Of a stretch of 64,000 bases of DNA, positions 57,601 to 64,000 are shown piece after piece; position 1 is the first letter of the stretch; every line of letters starts with the position of its first letter. Origin of the DNA: Actinomyces sp. B33 (GTDB lineage Bacteria; Actinomycetota; Actinomycetes; Actinomycetales; Actinomycetaceae). The stretch spans positions 124,001 through 188,000 of the forward strand of contig NZ_JAMRYR010000002.1 in the NCBI RefSeq assembly GCF_028437565.1, written 5' to 3'. Below the pieces are notes generated by a model. The model was not told where the DNA came from. It saw only the letters and a list, made by a program, of their open reading frames with translations, and did not search any database. Position numbers and translations under genes: made by a program.

Positions 57601-58869
57601 TCAATCCCAGTAGGCGGCCTCGACCCGACGGACCCGCGCCGTGTCGAACCACGCGCACGAATGCGCGCCGACGCGGGAGGCGCCCGTCCGAGTGCGGGCG
57701 ACGGGCGAGGAGGACACGAGGGGCTCGTGCTCGGCGGGGACCTCGACGGGGGAGTCGGAGGCGTTGAGGACGACGGTGACGCCCGCCGTCATATGGACGC
57801 CGACGCCGGCGCCGGCCCACGTCAGGCCGGTCAGGACGCCCATCGATCCGGAGCCCATCGCGCGCTCGCGGCGGATGCGTAGCGCGGCCGACAGGGTCGC
57901 GGCCGCGGCGGCGGACTCGTCGTCGCCGGCCCAGGAGGCGCGCGCGCCGCTGGGGGCCGTCTCGATGGAGCCCGCGCCGAACTGCCCGTAGGACATGTAG
58001 GCGGCGCCGGGCAGGGACAGTCCGAAGAGGCTCATCGCCCGGCGGCGCGACGCGTCGGCCCCCTCCTCCCAGGAGCCGGGGGCGATCGTCGCCTCTCCGG
58101 GCTCGCCCGCCGAGGTCAGGCCCGGCGTGTGCAGCCACGACCACGGGGCCACGGCGCCCGCCGGGTCGTGCAGGGCGAGGGCGGCGCAGGCGGCGTCCAG
58201 GGCGGCGCCCCCGTCCCACGGGACGCGGCGCAGGGAGCCCAGGCGCAGGTGGTGGAACCAGTCCTCCGCGAGGTGGTAGCCGGCCGCGGACGGGTTCCCG
58301 CCGGCGACGGAGGCCGCGAGGATCGGCGCCCGCTCGGCGACGGCCAGGTCGGACAGGAGGCGGCGCGTGAGGTCGGAGACGCGGCGGCGCTGCACGGCGG
58401 TGCGCACGGGGGACAGGGGGGAGTCCTCGGCGGGGGCGATGGACCCCAGGTCGATGCCGTCGGCACCGGCGGCGACCGCCGACCCGATCCGGCCGACGAG
58501 GACCTCCTCCCCCTCGGAGGCCAGGAGGGGCTCGTCGAGGCGCGGCAGGGACGCGCCGGTCATGCGCACGAGGACCCGCAGACCGCAGTCGTGGGCGGAG
58601 GCGATGAAGCGCGGCAGGGGCGAGCGGGGCGCCCAGGCGGCCTCGAGGCGGGAGGGGCGCACGCACACGGCGTCGAATCCGGCCGCCGCCAGGTGCGGCA
58701 GCAGGGAGGCGATCGCATCGAGCCCGGCCTCGTCGACGCCCGCGGTGACGTCGCAGACGACGCTCGTATGCCACCAGGGGGTCGGGCCGCGGCTGATCCT
58801 GTGGACGAGCGCGGTCGTGACGGGGGGCGCGGAGGCGTCGACGGCGAGCACGTGGAAATCCTGACACAT
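57601..58869 (-). CDS. GH13-like (alpha-amylase superfamily) protein, possibly inactive
   Basis: 422 aa. TIM-barrel-like features of maltooligosyl/GH13 proteins: ITSVVCDVTAGVDEAG-like start, HLAAAGFDAVCVRPSRL, VAAGADGIDLGSIAPAEDSP, GLSLPGAAYMSYGQFGAG and a C-terminal beta domain with VVLNASDSPVEVP. The Asp of region II may be DGIDLG, but the region III Glu is replaced (APILAASVAGG), so catalysis is doubtful. ATG at 58869; GTG at 58851 with AGGA upstream is an alternative. Divergent from dgt. Confidence 0.7.
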   Translation of the reverse strand: MCQDFHVLAVDASAPPVTTALVHRISRGPTPWWHTSVVCDVTAGVDEAGLDAIASLLPHLAAAGFDAVCVRPSRLEAAWAPRSPLPRFIASAHDCGLRVLVRMTGASLPRLDEPLLASEGEEVLVGRIGSAVAAGADGIDLGSIAPAEDSPLSPVRTAVQRRRVSDLTRRLLSDLAVAERAPILAASVAGGNPSAAGYHLAEDWFHHLRLGSLRRVPWDGGAALDAACAALALHDPAGAVAPWSWLHTPGLTSAGEPGEATIAPGSWEEGADASRRRAMSLFGLSLPGAAYMSYGQFGAGSIETAPSGARASWAGDDESAAAAATLSAALRIRRERAMGSGSMGVLTGLTWAGAGVGVHMTAGVTVVLNASDSPVEVPAEHEPLVSSSPVARTRTGASRVGAHSCAWFDTARVRRVEAAYWD

Positions 58870-58911
58870 CCGGGGGTTCAAGGCAGCGCCGTCCGCCATT
58901 AGGCTGGGCCG

Positions 58912-60231
58912 GTGACCCAGACCCAGAACCTCCCCCCGTCCGGGGCCGACACCGTCGTCCCCGCCGTGGTGGCGCGCCTGTCTTACGACGTCGCCGACCG
59001 CGAGCGCATGGTCGCCGAGCGCCCCAAATCCCCGATGCGCACGGATTTCGAGCGGGACCGGGCCCGTGTCCTCCATTCGTCGGCGCTGCGGCGCCTGGGG
59101 GAGAAGACGCAGGTCCTGGGCCCCTCGACGGACGACTTCGTGCGGACCCGGCTGACGCACTCCCTGGAGGTCGCCCAGGTGGGCCGCGAGCTCGGCAAGG
59201 AGCTGGGCGCCGATCCGGACGTCGTCGACGCCGCGTGCCTGTCCCACGACCTGGGGCACCCGCCCTTCGGGCACAACGGCGAGAGGACCCTCGACGCGCT
59301 GGCGTCGGACATCGGCGGGTTCGAGGGCAACGCCCAGACCCTGCGGATCGTCGCCCGCCTGGAACCGAAGGTCCTCACCGAGTCGGGGCGGCCCGCCGGG
59401 CTCAATCTGACGCGCGCGACCCTGGACGCGATCTGCAAGTACCCGTGGCGGCGCGGACAGGGCCCGGACGAGCAGCGGTCGATGCGCAAGTACTCGTGCT
59501 ACGAGGACGACGCCGAGGTGTTCGAGTGGATGCGCCGGGGCGCCGAGCCGGGCAGGCGCTGCCTGGAGGCGCAGATCATGGACCTGTCGGACGACATCGC
59601 GTATTCGGTTCACGACGTCGAGGACGCGGTGGCGACGATGAAGTTCGATCCGGCGGATCTGCGCGACGACGCCCGGGTCGCCCAGATCATCGAGTCGACG
59701 ATCGACTGGTACGGGCACGCGGTGGCCCGGGCGGATCTGGAGGACGCCGTCGAGCGGATCGCCCGCATGGACGGGTGGATCGACTCCTTCACGGGCTCCT
59801 ACGCGGACCTGGCGCGTCTGAAGAACCTGACGAGCCACCTCATCGGGCGCTTCTGCACGGCGACGGTGCGCACGACGCGCGAGGCTTTCGGGGACGAGCC
59901 GCTGGGGCGGTACCTCGCCGATCTCGTCGTCCCGACGCAGACGCGTTCGGAGATCCAGGTCCTCAAGGGCATGGCGGTCCACTACGTCATGAGCCCGAGG
60001 GAGACCGAGCCCGTGTACTACCAGCAGCGCACGCTCCTGGCGGATCTGGTCGACGCCCTCGTCGAGCGCGGCGCCGACGCGCTCGAGCCCCTGTTCGCCG
60101 CCCAGTGGCGCCGGTGCGAGTCGGAGGACGATCGCCTGCGCGTCGTCGTCGACCAGGTGGCGTCGTTGACGGACTCGTCGGCGTCGGCCTGGCACGCGCG
60201 CCTGTGCGGGATGCTGTCGAGCCAGATGTGA
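58912..60231 (+). CDS. dgt: Deoxyguanosinetriphosphate triphosphohydrolase-like protein
   Basis: 439 aa HD-domain dNTPase. Metal-binding HD motif CLSHDLGHPPFGHNGE with upstream His in RTRLTHSLEVAQVGR and Asp in QIMDLSDDIAYSVHDVEDA. GTG at 58912 lies 6 nt behind TAGGCT (58900-58905), a leaderless start. Followed 42 nt later by dnaG, the common actinobacterial arrangement. Controls dNTP pools. Confidence 0.94.
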   Translation: MTQTQNLPPSGADTVVPAVVARLSYDVADRERMVAERPKSPMRTDFERDRARVLHSSALRRLGEKTQVLGPSTDDFVRTRLTHSLEVAQVGRELGKELGADPDVVDAACLSHDLGHPPFGHNGERTLDALASDIGGFEGNAQTLRIVARLEPKVLTESGRPAGLNLTRATLDAICKYPWRRGQGPDEQRSMRKYSCYEDDAEVFEWMRRGAEPGRRCLEAQIMDLSDDIAYSVHDVEDAVATMKFDPADLRDDARVAQIIESTIDWYGHAVARADLEDAVERIARMDGWIDSFTGSYADLARLKNLTSHLIGRFCTATVRTTREAFGDEPLGRYLADLVVPTQTRSEIQVLKGMAVHYVMSPRETEPVYYQQRTLLADLVDALVERGADALEPLFAAQWRRCESEDDRLRVVVDQVASLTDSSASAWHARLCGMLSSQM

Positions 60232-60273
60232 GCGGCCGGGTCGGGGCGCCGTCGCGTCGGTAGACTGGCGGAC

Positions 60274-62247
60274 ATGCCCGGGCTCATTCGCAAGGAAGAC
60301 ATCGCCGCGGTCCGCGAGGCGGCGCGGATCGAGGAGATCGTCGGCGAGCACGTGACGCTCAAGTCGGCGGGCGTCGATTCGATGAAGGGCCTGTGCCCCT
60401 TCCACGACGAGCGCACGCCGAGCTTCCACGTGCGCCCGCACGTGGGGATGTGGCACTGCTTCGGGTGCGGCGAGGGCGGCGACGTCATCTCCTTCGTCCA
60501 GAGGATCGACCACCTGTCGTTCTCGGAGGCCGTGGAGTTCCTCGCCCAGCGCACGGGGATCGTCCTCCATTACGAGGAGGGGGGCCGTCAGGTCCGCTCG
60601 GAGGAACCGGGGCGGCGCCAGCGGCTCGTCGACGCCCATCGGGTCGCCGAGGAGTTCTACCGGGAGCAGTTGGCCTCGCCCCAGGCGCACGCCGGTCGGT
60701 CCTTCCTGGCCCAGAGGGGCTTCAATCAGGCGATGTGCGGCCATTTCGGGGTGGGCTACTCGCCGAACTCGTGGGACGCGCTGACCCGCCATCTGCGCTC
60801 GCGGGGCTTCACCGACGACGAGCTCGTCACGGCGGGCCTGGCCTCTCGGGGCGCCCGCGGCGCGTACGACCGGTTCCGGGGGCGGTTGATGTGGCCGATC
60901 CGGGACATCACGGGGACGACGGTGGGGTTCGGGGCGCGGCGCCTGGACGACGACGAGGACTCCCCGAAGTACCTCAACACCCCGGAGACCCCGATCTACA
61001 AGAAGGCGCAGCTCCTGTACGGCCTCGATCTGGCCAAGAGGGCGATCTCGTCGCAGCGGCGCGTCGTCGTCGTCGAAGGCTACACGGACGTCATGGCGGC
61101 GCACGTCGCGGGGGAGGGGTGCGCGGTGGCGACGTGCGGGACGGCGTTCGGGCCCGAGCACGTCAAGGTGATCCGGCGCCTCGTCGGGGACGCGGCAGAT
61201 CCGGCGGCGGGGGTGCTCCTGTCGGGGGGCCGGGCCCGGGGGTCGGAGGTGATCTTCACCTTCGACGGGGACGAGGCCGGTCAGAAGGCGGCGCTGCGCG
61301 CCTACCACGAGGACCAGAACTTCGCGGCGCAGACGTTCGTCGCGGTGGAGCCGACGGGGATGGACCCGTGCGAACTGCGGATGGCGCGGGGGGACCGGGC
61401 GGTGCTCGATCTCGTGGGGTCCCGCACGCCGCTGTTCGAGTTCGTCATCCGATCGGTCCTGTCGCAGGTGGATTTGGGGTCGGCGGAGGGCCGGGTCGGG
61501 GCGCTGCGGGCGTCGGCCCCGGTCGTCGCGGGGATCAAGGACCGGGCGCTGCGCTCGGAGTACACGCGGTCCCTGGCGGGCTGGCTGGGCATGGACATCG
61601 GCTCGGTGGAGCAGCAGGTGCGGGCGGCGGGCCGCGACGCGGGGGCCCCGAGGCGCGAGGGGGGCGGGGCTTCGTCGCAGATGGCCGGGGCGGGGCGCCC
61701 GGCGCCGGCTCCGGGCCGGTCGGGACCGGAGGATCCGGTGGCGAGGGTCGAGCGCGAGGCCCTGGAGGCGGTGCTCCAGCATCCGCTGTACGTCATCGGC
61801 TCGGGATTCGAGGATCTGGAGGGGTCGTCCTTCACGGTGCCGGCCCATCGGGCGGTCCACGACGCGATCCGGGCGGCGGGCAGCCTCGACGAGTTCGCCC
61901 GGATGCTCGCGCGGGCGGAGGAACACTGGGGGGCCGGCGAGGAGTCCGTGGTCGCGGCGTCGCGCCGCTTCATCGAGGTCGTCCGCGAGACGGCGGGGGA
62001 GGTCGTCGGCGCGGCGGTCACCGAGCTGGCGGTGGCGCCGCTGCCGCAGGACGTCGACGGCGAGGGGATGCGCTCGTACTGCCGGGGGGTGGTCGCCGCG
62101 ATGGTGAGGATGGACTTGACGCGCAGGATGGGCGAGGCTCGGGCCGCGCTGCAGCGCATGGACGAGGACGCCCCGGGCTTCGCCGAGGCGTTCTCGGAGC
62201 TGATGCGGCTGGAGAACCGCAGGCAGCAGTTCGTCGAGCGGGGGTGA
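60274..62247 (+). CDS. dnaG: DNA primase
   Basis: 657 aa. N-terminal zinc domain CPFHDERTPSFHVRPHVGMWHCFGCGEGGD (CHC2), Toprim core with VVVVEGYTDVMAA and FTFDGDEAGQKAA, and a C-terminal helicase-binding domain after an Ala/Gly/Pro-rich linker (about 460-495). ATG at 60274 is 7 nt behind TAGACT (60261-60266), so leaderless. Synthesises RNA primers at the fork. Confidence 0.96.
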   Translation: MPGLIRKEDIAAVREAARIEEIVGEHVTLKSAGVDSMKGLCPFHDERTPSFHVRPHVGMWHCFGCGEGGDVISFVQRIDHLSFSEAVEFLAQRTGIVLHYEEGGRQVRSEEPGRRQRLVDAHRVAEEFYREQLASPQAHAGRSFLAQRGFNQAMCGHFGVGYSPNSWDALTRHLRSRGFTDDELVTAGLASRGARGAYDRFRGRLMWPIRDITGTTVGFGARRLDDDEDSPKYLNTPETPIYKKAQLLYGLDLAKRAISSQRRVVVVEGYTDVMAAHVAGEGCAVATCGTAFGPEHVKVIRRLVGDAADPAAGVLLSGGRARGSEVIFTFDGDEAGQKAALRAYHEDQNFAAQTFVAVEPTGMDPCELRMARGDRAVLDLVGSRTPLFEFVIRSVLSQVDLGSAEGRVGALRASAPVVAGIKDRALRSEYTRSLAGWLGMDIGSVEQQVRAAGRDAGAPRREGGGASSQMAGAGRPAPAPGRSGPEDPVARVEREALEAVLQHPLYVIGSGFEDLEGSSFTVPAHRAVHDAIRAAGSLDEFARMLARAEEHWGAGEESVVAASRRFIEVVRETAGEVVGAAVTELAVAPLPQDVDGEGMRSYCRGVVAAMVRMDLTRRMGEARAALQRMDEDAPGFAEAFSELMRLENRRQQFVERG

Positions 62248-62384
62248 GCGGCGTGTCACCGACTCCCACGGGTCGGGCGCGGTCGCGGGCCCCGGGCGCT
62301 GCGGCTACGGTGGGGCGGCGACGGCGATCCGCTCGGCGGGGTCACCGATCCGCATGATCGCACCGATGAATTGAGGAGCCCCCA

Positions 62385-62864
62385 ATGGCAGACGTTGAAT
62401 CCTTCACCCTCGACCACACCGCCGTCCTCGCCCCCTACGTCCGTCTCATCGGCACGGAGACGGGGCCGGCGGGGGATCGGATCTCGAACTTCGACCTGCG
62501 CCTCGTCCAGCCCAACGAGACCGCGATCCCCACGGGCGGGCTGCACACGATCGAGCACCTCCTCGCCTCGCTCCTGCGCGACCGCATGGACGGCGTCATC
62601 GACTGCTCCCCCTTCGGATGCCGCACCGGGTTCCACCTCATCACCTGGGGGACGCCCTCCGTCGAGGACGTCGTCCGCGCCCTCGCCTCCTCGCTGGAGG
62701 AGATCGCGACGACCGTGACCTGGGAGGACGTGCCCGGCACCGACGCCTATTCGTGCGGGAACTACCGGGACCACTCGCTGTTCAGCGCCCGGGAGTGGGC
62801 GCGCGCGATCCTCGACGAGGGGTTCTCCGTCGATCCCTTCGAGCGGCGCCTCCTGGGGGAGTGA
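62385..62864 (+). CDS. luxS: S-ribosylhomocysteine lyase
   Basis: 159 aa, cleaves S-ribosylhomocysteine to homocysteine and the AI-2 precursor DPD. Metal site [12 protein letters not shown] and Cys in [14 protein letters not shown] are conserved. ATG follows GAGGAGC. The 137-nt gap after dnaG should hold its promoter (TACGGT near 62305); no SAM/SAH riboswitch was recognised there. Confidence 0.95.
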   Translation: MADVESFTLDHTAVLAPYVRLIGTETGPAGDRISNFDLRLVQPNETAIPTGGLHTIEHLLASLLRDRMDGVIDCSPFGCRTGFHLITWGTPSVEDVVRALASSLEEIATTVTWEDVPGTDAYSCGNYRDHSLFSAREWARAILDEGFSVDPFERRLLGE

Positions 62865-62894
62865 CCGTCGCGCCCCGAGCGCGCCGGGGGGACT

Positions 62895-63395
62895 TCAGTC
62901 GAGGCCGACGTCGTCGCGCACCTGCGCCTCGAGTCGGTCGGCGAGGGTCTGCGCCGGCCCGTCGAGAGGCCCGTCGGCCGTCAGCACGGAGAAGAGCGCG
63001 CCGTCCTCGCGGCGCCGCACCCACCCGGTGATCCGCGTCCCGTTGTCCGCGCGCGCCTCCTGGCGCACGACGAGGCTCCGGTCGACGCCCTCCGCCACGG
63101 CGCCCATGAAGGCGGCTGGGTCGGCGGACCGGGTGACGCCGACGAGGCCCGTCCTGGCCGGGTCCACCCAGGCGCAGGAGAAGCGGCGCGTCGCCGCCTC
63201 CCAGCGGGCCGACGCCACCTCGTACCACATGGCCGAGTCGACGACGGCCGCGGGACCGTCCCCGGGGTCGTCGACGACGATCAGGGCGTAGGACCCGGCG
63301 ACGAGCCAGCGCCCGTCCTCCAGCGGCTCGGCGGGGGCGCGCCGGTCGGAGTCGGGCAGGACGGCGGTCACGGCGGCGGGGGGAGCGGGCGTCAT
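62895..63395 (-). CDS. Conserved-type hypothetical protein
   Basis: 166 aa, soluble, no signal peptide or helix. Contains GRWLVAGSYALIVVDDPG, AVVDSAMWYEVASARWEAATRRFSCAWVDPARTGLVGV and DNGTRITGWVRRREDGALFSVLTADG; composition and codon bias look coding. No family recognised. Convergent with luxS and divergent from ilvE. Confidence 0.7.
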   Translation of the reverse strand: MTPAPPAAVTAVLPDSDRRAPAEPLEDGRWLVAGSYALIVVDDPGDGPAAVVDSAMWYEVASARWEAATRRFSCAWVDPARTGLVGVTRSADPAAFMGAVAEGVDRSLVVRQEARADNGTRITGWVRRREDGALFSVLTADGPLDGPAQTLADRLEAQVRDDVGLD

Positions 63396-63550
63396 GGGGC
63401 GATCCTACGGGCGGGCGTCCGACTGCGCCCCTTCCCGCCCGGTTCGGGCGCGTTCGGCCCGGGTCCGGGCCACATGCCGGAAGGGGCGGTCCGGCGCCTG
63501 CGCCCGACCCTATCCTGTGGGCGTTGAGACCCGGTGATCAGGAGGCCATG

Positions 63551-64000
63551 ATGACGGCACGCGCGCACGTCCCGACGGAACTCGAGCGGCTCGGGGACCT
63601 CCCCCTCGCGGACGCCGACGCCCTCGCGGGGCGCTTCCCCCTGACGCGCAACGAGAATCCGGCCCCCGAGGCCGAGTACCAGCGGATCATGGGCGAGCTG
63701 GCCTTCGGGAGGGAGTTCACCGACCACATGGCCCATATGCGTTGGACGCGCGAGGGCGGGTGGTCGCAGCGCGAGGTCGTCGCCTTCGGTCCCCTGTCGC
63801 TGACGCCGGGGGCCGCGGTCCTGCACTACTCCCAGTCCGTGTTCGAGGGCATCAAGGCCTACCGCCACGCCGACGGGTCCGTGTGGACGTTCCGCCCGGG
63901 CTACAACGCGGCCCGCATCAACCATTCGGCCCGCCGCATGGCGCTGCCCCAGATCGATCCGGAGGACTTCGTCGCCTCCCTCGTCGACTACGTGCGCGCC
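63551..64000 (+). CDS. ilvE: Branched-chain amino acid aminotransferase (partial, 5' part)
   Basis: First 150 codons of a class IV PLP aminotransferase for Leu, Ile and Val. MRWTREGGWSQREVVAFGPLSLTPGAAVLHYSQSVFEGIKAYRHADGSVWTFRP and NAARINHSARRMALPQ match the family; the PLP Lys lies beyond the window. ATG at 63551 is 5 nt from AGGAGG; ATG at 63548 is too close. A TATCCT -10 is at 63511-63516. Confidence 0.93.
   Translation, partial: MTARAHVPTELERLGDLPLADADALAGRFPLTRNENPAPEAEYQRIMGELAFGREFTDHMAHMRWTREGGWSQREVVAFGPLSLTPGAAVLHYSQSVFEGIKAYRHADGSVWTFRPGYNAARINHSARRMALPQIDPEDFVASLVDYVRA

Noticed and set aside
62248-62384. SAM/SAH riboswitch ahead of luxS
   Set aside because: Searched the 137-nt gap by eye; no conserved core or convincing stems were found.

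Overview
The window reads as a chromosomal segment of a high-GC actinobacterium, most likely Actinomycetaceae (Actinomyces/Schaalia-type). Grounds: roughly 70% GC with near-saturated third codon positions, a Kgd-type fused 2-oxoglutarate enzyme, actinobacterial Zur, an LAXTG (class E) sorting signal, many leaderless starts sitting 6-8 nt behind a TAnnnT -10 box, and DtxR-type boxes. Most of the sequence is densely packed core genome. Genes below are called from protein motifs and spacing; no searches were run.

Layout. 1-5820: the start of kgd (its 3' end lies outside the window) and a minus-strand operon of a methyltransferase and a NitT/TauT-like ABC transporter, with a DtxR-like box over its promoter. 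5821-10250: two CNNM/CorC membrane proteins, an M23 peptidase and a GDPD. 10251-12751: an NhaD-type antiporter, a long inverted repeat, tRNA-Arg(CCG), rpiB. 12771-19470: a maltodextrin operon (malE-malF-malG-malQ-lacI-DUF624) with LacI-type operators. 19559-28704: argS-lysA, a cell-wall-anchored subtilase, an aldo/keto reductase and HrpB helicase. 28800-34618: phoH-ybeY-cnnm-era-permease-TIGR03943. 34701-39731: lutABC and lactate permease, a lactate-use block. 39844-40262: a degenerate CRISPR-like repeat cluster, then a leucine leader peptide and attenuator before leuA. 42030-50302: tetR/DUF5692 pair, recO-uppS, a DedA-like protein with a DtxR box, zur, glyS, dus, aroD.

50377-57484 is an accessory island, visibly lower in GC from about 51400 to 54400. 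It holds a decayed IS5-family element, an AbiF-type Abi_2 HEPN protein preceded by a candidate small RNA with its own promoter and terminator, a C-terminal scrap of a phage-like DNA polymerase A, a histidine kinase/response regulator pair collapsed into one remnant, and a four-gene unit: secreted cysteine-containing peptide, lipoprotein, MacA-like adaptor with a peptidoglycan-binding domain, and a fused MacB-like ABC exporter. The AbiF/RNA unit and the peptide/exporter unit are the best candidates for little-described biology.

57601-64000 returns to core genes: a GH13-like protein that seems to lack catalytic residues, dgt, dnaG, luxS, an unknown protein, and the start of ilvE, cut by the window edge.
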